Below, piece after piece: positions 7,366 through 16,438 of a stretch of 64,000 nt of DNA. The notes under the pieces were generated by a model. That model searched no databases, had not been told where the DNA came from, and worked only from the letters and a program-made list of their open reading frames with translations. This DNA is from JAVBSX01 sp031549565. Its GTDB lineage: Bacteria > Planctomycetota > Planctomycetia > Pirellulales > Thermoguttaceae. The position numbers and the translations under genes were made by a program. The stretch spans positions 5,455 to 69,454 of the forward strand of contig JAVBPO010000025.1 of assembly GCA_031549565.1 (NCBI GenBank), in the 5' to 3' direction. Numbering within the stretch: position 1 is the stretch's first letter; every line of letters starts with the position of its first letter.

Positions 7366-9864
7366 CTAATTCAGCCCGCTGGAACTCATCCCTTTCGGAC
7401 CGGTTTGGCCACCAGCGCGAACGCTCATGCGGCCGTCAGCGCCGTCGTGGATACGAACGAAAAAGCGGTCGTATCCCTCTTCCGGCTTTTCGAGTACGGT
7501 TGCCTCCTTCTTTTTCGCGTCAGCCGGGTCCGGTAAAAAGTCGGCTTCCGTGAGCGCTGGATTCACCGAAACGTCCGTGAAAAGGGATAAATCCTCGGAT
7601 TCGGATTTATGCGTTTCTTCACCCATTTTCATTTCCGAATTCCTCGCACTTCGGATGAAGCCGGGCAGACCGGTTTCCGGGTCGACTCCGAGTTCGAATT
7701 TCGCCTCCACTTTAAAGTGTTGATCGTCACGAAACGTTTCACGACCAAACAGTTCGTAATTTTTCCCGAGACATTTCCCTTGTCCAAGGTATTTCCAACC
7801 TTGCTTTTCGACCGCTTGTCGCAGAGTTTCGTCCGATGCGTCCGCCGGTTGATCCATCAAATGAAAAGGATCGAGAAAGCTCAAGCTGATATCGTTCAAT
7901 TTTTCGTAAGGGCGGATATTGTAATGAATTCGCTCCATGCCCTTGGGAGTTTGATTTTTGGGCCTTTCGCTGAAAAACCATTCGTTTTTCCCGTCGCAGC
8001 CGGTTTGGAATTGACCTGACGTCATGATTTCCGAAATGTCGGCGAACCATTGCTTGTCCCCCTGAAAACGGAAACGACTTGTTTCTTTTTCCGGGGCCTG
8101 CATGATGCTGCGATACGATTCGACGGCGTAAGTCGCGGATTGGACCGCTTTTCGTTTGTCCCGGATCGACGTGAGCAGGCCGGCAGGGATCGGTTTCGAA
8201 TCGGTTTGAAGATTTTTATAAGCCGGAAATTCCGGAAGAACGACTTCGCCGAATCCTTCGGTCGAAAATTCGTACAAAACCGGCGTCACGGGAATTCCTT
8301 CCGTATTTTGAAAGCCTTTGAAACTCGGCGCATTGATTCCGACCCGGTAGTGTTTTCCCCGCTCCAGTTCAACCGGCAAAACGCAAGTTCGGTTGTCGAT
8401 CCATTTCGGCTTATCGGTCGTTTCCGGGAAGGTCGGACCGCTGCCGCACCAGGAATAGCTGTTCGTACCCATGTCCTGATCAAACGTCACGGAAAGTTGC
8501 TTCACGTTCGCCGGGTCGAGATCCTCGGCGCCGTTGGCCGGATCGAATTTCACGACCGTGGGCGGATTTTGAATCTTGGCGCCGACCGTTGAAAACTCGT
8601 ACAAAACCGGTTCGACCGCTACGCCTTCGGCGCTTTTGAAGTTCTTGAAACTCGGCGCGTTGATTCCGACGCGATAATTCTTTTCCTTATCCAGCTTTAC
8701 CGGCATCACGCAGGTTCGGTTGTCGATCCATTTCGGCTTGTCGGTCGTTTCCGGGAAGGTCGGACCGCTGCCGCACCAAGAGAAACCGCCAGTGTTCATA
8801 TCATGGTCGAACGTCACGGAAAGTTGTTTCACGTTCTCCGGATCGAGATCCTTGGCGCCGTTGGCCGGATCGAATTTGACGACTTTCGGAGCGTTATTCT
8901 CCGCGGCAACGGCTCGACTTTCGCGTTCCTGGCACAACGTCAAGCCGAGCGAAAACAAGCCCATTGCCAGCAGAACGCCCAGCGTCCAAAAACGACCTTT
9001 ACGCAGAGGCGGTATACCGTTTACGGTTCCGGTATCATCGTCGAGAATAAATCGGATGCGTTTCATGAGAGTTTCCTTTCGAGAAAGGGTCAATAAATGA
9101 TTGAGCCGGGTCGGTCCCGCCGCCAATTGCAGCAGAGTCTCGGCGTAATCGTCGTGGGAGAGCGGTCCGTGCGAAAGAACAGTCCGATCACACACCTGAT
9201 CGGCGGTAAGCCGGGTTTTCCTTAACACCAGCCAGTACAAGGGATTCCAGAACAAAAACAAGCCGGCACAGCGGCACACCAATTCGTACCAATGGTCGAA
9301 ACGGATGAAATGGGCCAATTCGTGCAAAAAGATCGCGTCCCGCTGTTGGGCGGAAAGTTTGAGCATCAGGGCGTCGGGCAAAAGAATCGCCGGATGAAGT
9401 CCCCAACCCCAAACGGTCGGCGTTTGAATTTCGTCGGACCAGAAGAGAATCGGAAACGCTTGATCGTCGAGTTTTTTTGCACAGTCGAACAGTGACTGTT
9501 GCGTGTCCGGATCGTTGCACGGAATCGCGCGGTACATCAACAGCCGCGAGCCGATGATACCGCCGATCAGACCGGAGGCCGTGATCACGGCTCCACAAAG
9601 GAGCGCCCCGAAAAAGTAGGCGGAATGCATCGCGAAAATATCGTGAATCCCAGTCGTATTTTTCGCGAACCATCCCCAACCGGCCCAACCGGCGAGCAGC
9701 GAAATAAATGGTGTCAATATCGCGGAAACGATGCCGAGAACCAGGAGAAAATGCGCACGATCCGGTCGCTTTCGCAGCATCAACGAGCCGATCCAGGCGA
9801 CGGTGAGCAACAGCGTCGATTGACCGACGAGAAAAACCAAAAAACTCGACGTGGTGTCGTTCAT
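7366..9864 (-). CDS. blaR1: BlaR1/MecR1-type M56 sensor peptidase with two Ig-like domains
   Basis: This 832-residue membrane sensor protease is the partner of the BlaI repressor encoded just upstream; its ATG overlaps the blaI stop by 4 nt. Membrane segments lie at about 10-30, 38-60 and 80-110. The zinc motif HELAH is at 181-185 and a DQVCD motif at 222-226 stands where the family has ExxCD. A further membrane segment is at about 292-311. Instead of a penicillin-binding sensor, the extracytoplasmic part has two nearly identical SbsA-like Ig domains (about 326-426 and 436-535, each beginning with FDPANGA). A domain of about 290 residues, resembling outer-membrane-lipoprotein or sigma-regulatory folds, follows. 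In known systems a ligand triggers the protease, which leads to loss of BlaI; the ligand here is unknown. Confidence 0.85.
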   Translation of the reverse strand: MNDTTSSFLVFLVGQSTLLLTVAWIGSLMLRKRPDRAHFLLVLGIVSAILTPFISLLAGWAGWGWFAKNTTGIHDIFAMHSAYFFGALLCGAVITASGLIGGIIGSRLLMYRAIPCNDPDTQQSLFDCAKKLDDQAFPILFWSDEIQTPTVWGWGLHPAILLPDALMLKLSAQQRDAIFLHELAHFIRFDHWYELVCRCAGLFLFWNPLYWLVLRKTRLTADQVCDRTVLSHGPLSHDDYAETLLQLAAGPTRLNHLLTLSRKETLMKRIRFILDDDTGTVNGIPPLRKGRFWTLGVLLAMGLFSLGLTLCQERESRAVAAENNAPKVVKFDPANGAKDLDPENVKQLSVTFDHDMNTGGFSWCGSGPTFPETTDKPKWIDNRTCVMPVKLDKEKNYRVGINAPSFKNFKSAEGVAVEPVLYEFSTVGAKIQNPPTVVKFDPANGAEDLDPANVKQLSVTFDQDMGTNSYSWCGSGPTFPETTDKPKWIDNRTCVLPVELERGKHYRVGINAPSFKGFQNTEGIPVTPVLYEFSTEGFGEVVLPEFPAYKNLQTDSKPIPAGLLTSIRDKRKAVQSATYAVESYRSIMQAPEKETSRFRFQGDKQWFADISEIMTSGQFQTGCDGKNEWFFSERPKNQTPKGMERIHYNIRPYEKLNDISLSFLDPFHLMDQPADASDETLRQAVEKQGWKYLGQGKCLGKNYELFGRETFRDDQHFKVEAKFELGVDPETGLPGFIRSARNSEMKMGEETHKSESEDLSLFTDVSVNPALTEADFLPDPADAKKKEATVLEKPEEGYDRFFVRIHDGADGRMSVRAGGQTGPKGMSSSGLN
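8260..8889 (-). repeat. Tandem duplication encoding two Ig-like domains inside blaR1
   Basis: Two copies of about 300 bp, 8587-8889 and 8260-8559, encode the same Ig-like domain. Stretches such as 8713-8776 and 8390-8453 differ by only one or two bases, which points to a recent duplication or gene conversion. Confidence 0.85.
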
Positions 9865-10262
9865 GATTTCCTCCGTTTGGCGATCATTTTACGGATTTCG
9901 GTCAATTCCTGATCGTTCAGCCCGGTCTCTTCGAGCAGATGCTGAAAAAGGAGCGTTTTATCGCCGGAAAGAAAATGATCGGCCAACGACCGGAACGAAT
10001 CGCCGATTGATTCACTTTTGCTCCGAACCGGACTGTAAAGATAAGCGGCTCCCGACGCTTCGGTTCGTCGATGAGTCAACCAGCCCGCTTTTTCAAGCCG
10101 CTGCATCGTGGTCAGCACCGTCGTATAAGCGAGCGGGTTTCGCTCCGGATCGGCATTGAGTTCCAGCAGCACATCCTGTACGGAGACGTTTTCCCATTGC
10201 CAAATGATTTCCATGATACGACGCTGAAGTTCGCCCAGATCGTTCAAAAGATTGTCCGCCAT
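9861..10262 (-). CDS. blaI: BlaI/MecI/CopY-family transcriptional repressor
   Basis: The 133-residue protein has the winged-helix DNA-binding domain of the BlaI family: LGELQRRIMEIIWQWENVSV, then TVLTTMQRLEKAGWLTH for the recognition region. A C-terminal dimerisation helix contains FQHLLEETGLNDQELTEIRK. It represses its own operon by binding short palindromes, and one perfect palindrome lies over its promoter (10327-10347). Its stop overlaps the start of blaR1 (9861-9864), so the two are co-translated. The size is normal for the family. The regulated target besides the operon itself is not evident; the next genes upstream encode an ABC ATPase and PurB. Confidence 0.93.
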   Translation of the reverse strand: MADNLLNDLGELQRRIMEIIWQWENVSVQDVLLELNADPERNPLAYTTVLTTMQRLEKAGWLTHRRTEASGAAYLYSPVRSKSESIGDSFRSLADHFLSGDKTLLFQHLLEETGLNDQELTEIRKMIAKRRKS

Positions 10263-10324
10263 TTCAAATTCCCCGGAGATAAAATTCGCGGTGATGATTA
10301 CGCCCCAATGTAATACTACAATAC

Positions 10325-10353
10325 ATAATACTACATGTTGTAGTATTCGTCAA
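10325..10353 (-). promoter_or_regulatory. Sigma70-type promoter of blaI-blaR1
   Basis: On the minus strand TTGACG (10348-10353) and TATTAT (10325-10330) are separated by exactly 17 bp. The start of blaI is about 60 nt downstream. The spacer is almost entirely occupied by the BlaI palindrome. Confidence 0.75.
10327..10347. promoter_or_regulatory. BlaI operator palindrome
   Basis: Perfect 9-bp inverted arms AATACTACA and TGTAGTATT are separated by 3 nt. The core TACA-n-TGTA matches the known BlaI/MecI operator pattern. A second, partial copy (TGTAATACTACA) lies at about 10311-10322 downstream of the -10, so cooperative binding is possible. Confidence 0.8.
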
Positions 10354-10439
10354 GAAAAAAATCTCCTGTTTTCTCGTTTTTCAGGGAAATTATTCGCGGG
10401 GTCCGGTTTTCTCTCTCGCGCGAACGACGATGGATTTGC

Positions 10440-11132
10440 TCAGTCGTCGTCGGGATTAAAAACTTCTCTTTCGATCTGCCCGTCTTTGAGCCAGATGATG
10501 CGTCTGGCCCGTCCGCCGACTTCCGATTCGTGGGTCACGAGAATGATCGTTCGCCCTTCCCGGTTCAATTTGTCGAGCAGGTCCAGAATTTCCTGCGTCG
10601 TAATCGAGTCGAGGTTGCCCGTCGGCTCGTCGGCGAGAATAAAGTACGGATCGTTCACCAAACTCCGCGCAATCGCGACACGCTGTTGCTGCCCCCCGGA
10701 AAGCTGCGTCGGACGGTGTCCGAGACGGTCGCTCAGTCCGACCATTCTCGCCAGTTCTTCGCTCCGTTTTCTCGCTTTGCGATCGATTTTTCCCTGATAA
10801 AAGAGCGGAACTTCGATATTCTCCAAAACGGTCAACTGCTGAATCAGGTTGTACGACTGAAAGACGAACCCGATTCGGGACGCGCGAATCTGGGACAGGT
10901 GAAAGTCGTCCATCGTCGTCACGTTGTCGTTTCCCAGGTGAATCGTTCCGGAAGTCGGCCGGTCCAGGCAACCGAGCAGGTTGAGCATCGTACTTTTGCC
11001 TGACCCGGACGCGCCCATGATCGCGACGTAATCCCCCTCGGGCACCTCAAGATCGACCCCGCGAAGCGCCCGGACCGTCTCCCCTTTGAGGTTGTATTGT
11101 TTGACGACCTGATCAAGTTTCGCGGCAAGCAT
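10440..11132 (-). CDS. LolD/MacB-type ABC transporter ATP-binding protein
   Basis: This 230-residue ATPase belongs to the family that drives lipoprotein release (LolCDE) or MacAB-type export. Walker A GASGSGKST is at residues 40-48, the signature LSGGQQQRVAIAR at about 144-156, Walker B FILADEPTGNLD at about 164-175, and the switch His is in ILVTHE. Start: the ATG at 11132 begins MLAAKLDQVVKQYNLKGE, the normal N-terminus; the frame stays open to 11240 only because it runs into a heptamer repeat array. No permease or membrane-fusion gene lies beside it, so it is an orphan here and its partner must be elsewhere. Confidence 0.92.
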   Translation of the reverse strand: MLAAKLDQVVKQYNLKGETVRALRGVDLEVPEGDYVAIMGASGSGKSTMLNLLGCLDRPTSGTIHLGNDNVTTMDDFHLSQIRASRIGFVFQSYNLIQQLTVLENIEVPLFYQGKIDRKARKRSEELARMVGLSDRLGHRPTQLSGGQQQRVAIARSLVNDPYFILADEPTGNLDSITTQEILDLLDKLNREGRTIILVTHESEVGGRARRIIWLKDGQIEREVFNPDDD

Positions 11133-11146
11133 GGGAGAACAGAGTA

Positions 11147-11262
11147 ATAGAGGATAGAGGATAGAGGATAGAGGATAGAGGATAGAGGATAGAGGATAGG
11201 TGATAGGTGATAGGTGATAAAACTGGATATCACTTATCACATATCACCTATCACTTATATCA
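11147..11262. repeat. Heptamer tandem array 1 with inverted half
   Basis: Seven exact copies of ATAGAGG (11147-11195) are followed by three of ATAGGTG (11196-11216). After a short spacer come copies of the reverse-complement type (TATCACC, TATCACT) up to 11262. The two halves can pair into a hairpin. The array lies between purB and the ABC ATPase gene and includes the purB stop codon. Confidence 0.95.
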
Positions 11263-12681
11263 CACTCTCAACTCGGCCCGGACTTCGAGGGAATCGGCGT
11301 ATCGGGTTCGGATCGGGGCGATTTCCTGTTCGAGAAACTCGTCGACCTGTTCCGGGGCGCGGCCGATGAACCGTTCGGCGTTCATTTCGGCGGCCAAGTC
11401 GATTTTGGCAAAAGCCGGATCGTTTTTCAATCGGTCCATCAGATCGTTTTCGCCCCCTTCTTGCTTCACGACGGTCGCGGCCGCCTGGGAATGGACGCGA
11501 ATCCGTTCATGCAATTCCTGCCGGTCGCCCCCTTGTTCCACGGCGGTCATGAGGATGTTTTCCGTTGCCATGAACGGCAGCTCCGATTGCAGATTTCTCG
11601 CGATCACTTTGTCGTACACGACCATTCCTTCGGCGATGTTCTGGTCCAAAATCAGCAGCGAATCGACCGCGAGAAACGCTTGCGGCAGGACGAGTCTTCG
11701 ATTCGCGCTGTCGTCGAGCGAACGCTCCATCCACTGGACGGCGAGCGTTTGCGCCGGGGACGATTGCAGCGACATCACGAACCGGGCCAGCGAACAGATC
11801 CGTTCGCTTCGCATCGGGTTGCGTTTGTACGCCATCGCCGACGAGCCGATTTGGTCGCGTTCGAACGGCTCTTCCATCTCCTTGCGATGGGCGAGAATCC
11901 GCAAGTCGGTCGCGAATTTGTGGGCGCTTTGCGAGATTCCGGAAAGCACGTCGAGAATTTGCGCATCCATTTTTCGCGGATACGTCTGTCCCGTTACGGT
12001 AAACGATTTCTCGAATCCGATCTTCGCACAAAACCGCTTTTCCAGCTCGCGGACCTTTTCATGATCGCCGTCGAACAGTTTCAAAAAGCTCGCCTGCGTT
12101 CCGGTCGTCCCTTTGTTGCCCAGCGGCAGGACCGACGCAATGCGGTGCTCCAGTTCCTTCAAATCGAGCACGAGATCGTACGCCCAAAGCGTTGCCCGCT
12201 TCCCGACGGTCGTCGGCTGGGCCGGCTGCAAATGCGTGAACGCGAGCGTCGGCAGATCGCGATACTTTTCGGCGAACCGTCCGAGCCGGTCGATCACCGC
12301 GACCAGGCGATTACGGACCAAAACGAGCGCGTCGCGGAGCAAAATCGCGTCGGTGTTGTCGGTTACGAAACAGCTCGTCGCGCCGAGATGGATGATTCCG
12401 CGAGCCTCGGGACAGCGGTCGCCGTAGGTGTGGACGTGCGCCATAACGTCATGCCGGAGTTTTTTTTCGTAATCCGCGGCGAGCGGAAAATCGATGTTGT
12501 CCGTATGCGCTCGCAGTTGTTCGATCTGTGCCGACGTAATCGGCAGTCCGAGTTCCGCTTCGACTTCGGCCAACGCGACCCAAAGCCGGCGCCAAGTGCT
12601 GAATTTGCGCTGCGGCCCCCAAAGCTCGCACATTTCCCGCGACGCGTATCGACCGATCAGGGGATTGTCGTATTGATTCAT
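11260..12681 (-). CDS. purB: Adenylosuccinate lyase
   Basis: PurB catalyses two steps of purine synthesis, splitting SAICAR to AICAR plus fumarate and adenylosuccinate to AMP plus fumarate. The product is 473 residues. The superfamily signature GSSAMAYKRNPMRSER lies at about residues 276-291 and carries the catalytic Ser loop. TSCFVTDNTDA and THLQPAQPTTVGKR motifs precede it. The sequence is of the longer type that resembles eukaryotic ADSL. The ATG at 12681 (MNQYDNPLIGRYASREM) matches the family N-terminus; the frame extends to 12750 without homology. It is a lone gene; purH is at 33.5-35.1 kb. The stop codon lies at the edge of a heptamer array. Confidence 0.95.
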   Translation of the reverse strand: MNQYDNPLIGRYASREMCELWGPQRKFSTWRRLWVALAEVEAELGLPITSAQIEQLRAHTDNIDFPLAADYEKKLRHDVMAHVHTYGDRCPEARGIIHLGATSCFVTDNTDAILLRDALVLVRNRLVAVIDRLGRFAEKYRDLPTLAFTHLQPAQPTTVGKRATLWAYDLVLDLKELEHRIASVLPLGNKGTTGTQASFLKLFDGDHEKVRELEKRFCAKIGFEKSFTVTGQTYPRKMDAQILDVLSGISQSAHKFATDLRILAHRKEMEEPFERDQIGSSAMAYKRNPMRSERICSLARFVMSLQSSPAQTLAVQWMERSLDDSANRRLVLPQAFLAVDSLLILDQNIAEGMVVYDKVIARNLQSELPFMATENILMTAVEQGGDRQELHERIRVHSQAAATVVKQEGGENDLMDRLKNDPAFAKIDLAAEMNAERFIGRAPEQVDEFLEQEIAPIRTRYADSLEVRAELRV

Positions 12682-12790
12682 CAGACGGCTCCCACCGTGA
12701 GGTTTCATTTCTGGAAACGCTGTATTGTACAGTGTTTCGAGGTTTCGCAAAGGCGTGAAACGAAGTAAAAAGGGCGGATGCGCGGCGAGT

Positions 12791-12905
12791 TGTCATTCTG
12801 AACGAAGTGTACTCACGTAGTGAAGAATCTGGTGTATCCGACCAACACGTGTTGTATCACGAGTTCAGCTTGAAACCAGATTCTTCGGAGTACCTCAGAA
12901 TGACA
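12791..12905. repeat. Dispersed palindromic element, family B copy 1
   Basis: The element begins TGTCATTCTGA and ends TCAGAATGACA; the inner arms around GAAGAATCTGG and CCAGATTCTTC are also inverted. Further copies are at 21032-21134 and 25290-25404. This copy overlaps the 3' end of miaB. Confidence 0.9.
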
Positions 12906-14344
12906 CCGTGTCCTGTTTTACCTGAACTCTCAACGGAATTTACACGCCCCAAAAGCGTGAACGGCAGCGCTTCTTCGATCAACACGTTCGCGAAACGACC
13001 GAAAAGATCGGGGCGGCTTTCGCAGGCGACGATCCGGTCGCAATCGGTTCGTCCGAGGATTTGACCGTTTTCGCCCAATTCGTCGAAAAGGACCCGCACC
13101 GTTTGGCCGACGAATTCCCGGTTGAGCTCCAGCGAGATTTCATCCTGCACTTCAAGCAGTTCGTTGTTGCGGATTCGCTTGGTTTCCTCCGGAATATCGT
13201 CCCGGTAAAGTTCGGCGGACCGCGTTCCGGTTCGTTCGCTGTACTTGAAAATGAAGCTGTTTTTAAATCGCCCGGTTCGGACCAGGTCTTTCGTTTCGAG
13301 GAATTCTTCTTCCGTTTCGCCGCAGAAACCGACGATAAAATCGCTCGTGATCGCCGCACCGGGAACCGTTTCGCGAATCCGATCCAAAAGATTCCGGTAT
13401 TCCTCGACCGTGTAGTTTCGCTTCATCCGCTGCAACACGGTGTTCGAGCCGCTTTGGACGGGAACGTGAAAATACGGGGCGACTTTCGGCAGATCGCGGA
13501 CCGCCTGGAGCAGGTCGTCGGTCATTCCGTTGGGGTAATTCGTTACGAAACGGATACGATCCACCCCGGCGACGCCGTTCGCTTTTTCCAAGAGGTCGGA
13601 AAGTCGGAGTGTCTGTTCGCCGTTTTTGTACCGATACGAGTTGACCGTTTGACCGATGAGCGTGATTTCCACGGCGCCCTGGTCGGCAAGGATTCGGATT
13701 TCCTCTTCGATCTCTTGCGGCGGACGGCATTGCTCCGGGCCTCGTACCGACGGAACGACGCAATAGGAGCAAAACTTGTCGCAGCCGAACATGATCCGAA
13801 CCATTGCTTGAAACCGATTTCGGCGGACTTGAGGCAGACGGTGCGGGTCGAACTTCCGAAAGCTCTCCTTGACCTGTTCATGCCGGTGTTCACCGCGAAC
13901 GAGACTGATTTCCAACCGTTTCGTCTCGTCCGTGAGGTTTTGATTGCGGCTCGATTGGGAACGCGCCGGCTTGGGGAGCGAGGTTCGACGCTGCTCGTAA
14001 ATCTCGGCGACGATCGTCGAGAGACGCTCCAGTTGCCCCGGCCCAAGAACGAGATCGACGTGGGGAGCGCGGCGGAAGATCAACTCCTTGTCCTTTTGAG
14101 CCATGCAGCCGAGGATTCCGATGAACCGGTCCGGTTTTGCCGCCTTCCACGGCTTCAAACGACCGAGCGCGCTGTAGATTTTATCTTCGGCGTGTTGCCG
14201 GATACTGCATGTGTTGAAAAGAAAGATATCGGCGGCATCGCGGTCGTCGGTCGGCTCGTGTCCCGCCTCGATCAGTTGAGCCGTCGCCAATTCGCTGTCC
14301 AAGACGTTCATCTGGCAGCCGAGGGTTTCAATATAAAAGAGCAC
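12857..14344 (-). CDS. miaB: tRNA-2-methylthio-N6-dimethylallyladenosine synthase
   Basis: MiaB is a radical-SAM methylthiotransferase that modifies A37 of tRNAs reading UNN codons. The N-terminal UPF0004 domain carries the cluster cysteines in TLGCQMN and NTCSIRQHAEDK. The radical-SAM motif CDKFCSYC follows, then a TRAM domain with FVGQTVRVLFDE. I place the start at GTG 14344 (VLFYIETLGCQMN), where homology begins; an ATG at 14413 would add 23 residues without homology, and neither has a clear ribosome-binding site. The TRAM domain should end near FTLLGRV. The last 16 or so residues, ending in ILRYSEESGFKLNS, are encoded by the family B repeat, so the native stop codon seems to have been replaced. 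Confidence 0.93.
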   Translation of the reverse strand: MLFYIETLGCQMNVLDSELATAQLIEAGHEPTDDRDAADIFLFNTCSIRQHAEDKIYSALGRLKPWKAAKPDRFIGILGCMAQKDKELIFRRAPHVDLVLGPGQLERLSTIVAEIYEQRRTSLPKPARSQSSRNQNLTDETKRLEISLVRGEHRHEQVKESFRKFDPHRLPQVRRNRFQAMVRIMFGCDKFCSYCVVPSVRGPEQCRPPQEIEEEIRILADQGAVEITLIGQTVNSYRYKNGEQTLRLSDLLEKANGVAGVDRIRFVTNYPNGMTDDLLQAVRDLPKVAPYFHVPVQSGSNTVLQRMKRNYTVEEYRNLLDRIRETVPGAAITSDFIVGFCGETEEEFLETKDLVRTGRFKNSFIFKYSERTGTRSAELYRDDIPEETKRIRNNELLEVQDEISLELNREFVGQTVRVLFDELGENGQILGRTDCDRIVACESRPDLFGRFANVLIEEALPFTLLGRVNSVESSGKTGHGVILRYSEESGFKLNS

Positions 14345-14501
14345 GGGAACGGAAGTTGGGTTACACGGTATTCTGAACGTCGAAACGATTCGGGAAATTT
14401 TAGCCGATTCCATTTTTCCGTCGAGAGACCAAGAAAAAGATAAGCGACACACTCTACAGGTGTTTCTCATCCGGGGATTGACTGCGTCCCATATGCGTTT
14501 C

Positions 14502-16343
14502 TCAATCGATCCAGCGGCGTTGGTACAGGAACCAGTCGAAGAGCGTCAAACACAACGCGGAGACCGCCAGGAGGAACCAGATCGGCGGGATCGACGCCGA
14601 TTGCTGCAACGCTCCTTCCCGCAGCTCGTAAAACCCTTCCGGGGCGGTTCGCAAATCGCTCTCCGCGACGTCGCCGAGGTTGCATGCAATCGGCTTGTCC
14701 GAGTCGCCGATTGTCCAGATTCCCGCCTGCGACAATTCCCCGAGCGAAACCGTTCCGTCTTTGACCGGAAAGACCGCTTCCGAGCCGTCGGGCGCACGGA
14801 GCCGTACGGTTTCCGATTCCCCGTCGCTCACGGCCAGTGAAACCGGTTCGCCGGTCCGATACGTTCGCTCCAACTCCCCGCCGCCGTCGCGGAACGACGC
14901 GAGGATATGCGACACCATGATCGGAAACGCCGTCCGTAACGCGAGGTCGCCCCGCTTCAATTCCGCCGAAAGGACGACGATCTTTCCTTTTCCGTTGCCG
15001 TGGACTCCTTTTTCCCATTGAAAAAAGATCGGATTTCCCTCGGGCGTTTCGGCCAGGATTTTCGGCTTCTCGACCCCTTCGACGAATTGAATGTCTCTCG
15101 CTCCGGGAACAAGCACGTTGTTGAGGTGAACGAACCGCATCAGCGGCGAATCCTTGTCCGTCGTCCCGACCAGCGGCGATTCGATCGGCTCGCCGACCGT
15201 GAAAAGCTCGCAATCGTTTCGCGGATCGATAATCATCACATTCCCGTCCGGCAGTCGGGCGGGAACCGTTTGATGGAAAATGTGGACTATGTCGGCATCT
15301 TGCGGAGCACCGTCCCCGAGCGTCAACTCCACGTTTTGCTGCGACTGGAGGACCCGGGCGAGGAAGAAATCGTTTTCCCCTTGCAGTTCGATTTTTTGCA
15401 GCGGCTTGGCCGGGAGCACCGCCCAGGCGATGTTGTCGACGTCAAGCGCGTCGGCGACGTCAAGCGACGCTTTGAGCAGCCCGCCCTGATCGGTCGAGCT
15501 GTGCAGGATTTGCGTTTCAACGGAATTCGGGGCAAGCGTCAACGGCCTCAAGTCGACGATTTGATCGTTAAGCGAAAGTTCCAGACGACATTCTTTCGGC
15601 TCATCGCCCCGGTTGGTCAGTTCGATCAGCACCTCATACCCGAGCGGATCGGCGAGCAGCCGTCGCGGTTGAAATCGGGTAATCGCGGCATTGTCGAGCG
15701 ACTTGCCGACCGGGAAAAACGTGAGATCCTCCGCTTCAAGGAGCGGCTTGACCGATTCGGAGCAGCCGTCGGTAATCACGAGGATCTTCGCTTTGCTCTC
15801 GTCGCTTTGGGAAATCGTTCTCGCCAGTTCAATCGCCTGATCCAATCTCGTCGGCAGATCGGTCGGTTTGATCGTGTCGGCCGCTTTTCGCAATGTCCCC
15901 GGGTGGTTGGAAAACCCGAGCACGACTCGCGGCTCTCCCGCCGCGGAAATCAGGGCGATCGAATTCCGCTCGTCGCCGTAAGCGAGGAGTTTGCCCAAAA
16001 CACTTTTTGCCTGATCGAATCGACTCGCTCCGCCGTCGACGGCGTTCATGCTCGCGGAATGATCGAACACGATCACGGTCCGATCGACCCGGTCGCGGGA
16101 GGAAAGAACCGGCTGAAGCACCGCTCCGGCGAGCAGCGTAAGAAAAATCAGGCTCAGAATCAACGAGAGAATATGCCGAAGCTGCTGCCAAAACGACCGT
16201 GTCCGGCGTTCTTCGAACACCTGCTCCCAAAAGATCGACGTCGAAACGGGCTGTTCCCGCAATCGTATCTTTAAAATATAAAGCACGACGATCGGAATCG
16301 CCAACAAAACCAACCACCAAGCGGAAGGATTAAGAAAATGCAT
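14502..16343 (-). CDS. BatA/VWA-domain membrane protein
   Basis: The 613-residue protein opens with the BatA-type N-terminus (FLNPSAWWLVLLAIPIVVLY), with a hydrophobic segment at 8-26 and another at about 58-78. A von Willebrand factor A domain follows, with the MIDAS start DHSAS at 94-98 and ILVITDG later. The long middle part is beta-rich and a final membrane segment lies near FLLAVSALCLTLFDW. Such proteins are found in Bat or MoxR-linked clusters in planctomycetes, but no MoxR ATPase or DUF58 gene is adjacent. Cofactor and partner are unknown. Confidence 0.85.
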   Translation of the reverse strand: MHFLNPSAWWLVLLAIPIVVLYILKIRLREQPVSTSIFWEQVFEERRTRSFWQQLRHILSLILSLIFLTLLAGAVLQPVLSSRDRVDRTVIVFDHSASMNAVDGGASRFDQAKSVLGKLLAYGDERNSIALISAAGEPRVVLGFSNHPGTLRKAADTIKPTDLPTRLDQAIELARTISQSDESKAKILVITDGCSESVKPLLEAEDLTFFPVGKSLDNAAITRFQPRRLLADPLGYEVLIELTNRGDEPKECRLELSLNDQIVDLRPLTLAPNSVETQILHSSTDQGGLLKASLDVADALDVDNIAWAVLPAKPLQKIELQGENDFFLARVLQSQQNVELTLGDGAPQDADIVHIFHQTVPARLPDGNVMIIDPRNDCELFTVGEPIESPLVGTTDKDSPLMRFVHLNNVLVPGARDIQFVEGVEKPKILAETPEGNPIFFQWEKGVHGNGKGKIVVLSAELKRGDLALRTAFPIMVSHILASFRDGGGELERTYRTGEPVSLAVSDGESETVRLRAPDGSEAVFPVKDGTVSLGELSQAGIWTIGDSDKPIACNLGDVAESDLRTAPEGFYELREGALQQSASIPPIWFLLAVSALCLTLFDWFLYQRRWID

Positions 16344-16438
16344 GATTTGAATTATGGAATTACGTTTGCCCCGTCGCCCGCGACGGGCTGTCTACTTCGC
16401 GCCGTTGAGGAAAGGCTCCGCCCCGAAGGGGCAATGCC

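Noticed and set aside
11132..11240. An N-terminal extension of the ABC ATPase
   Set aside because: The extra residues (LSSILYPLSSILYP) are a translated heptamer array.
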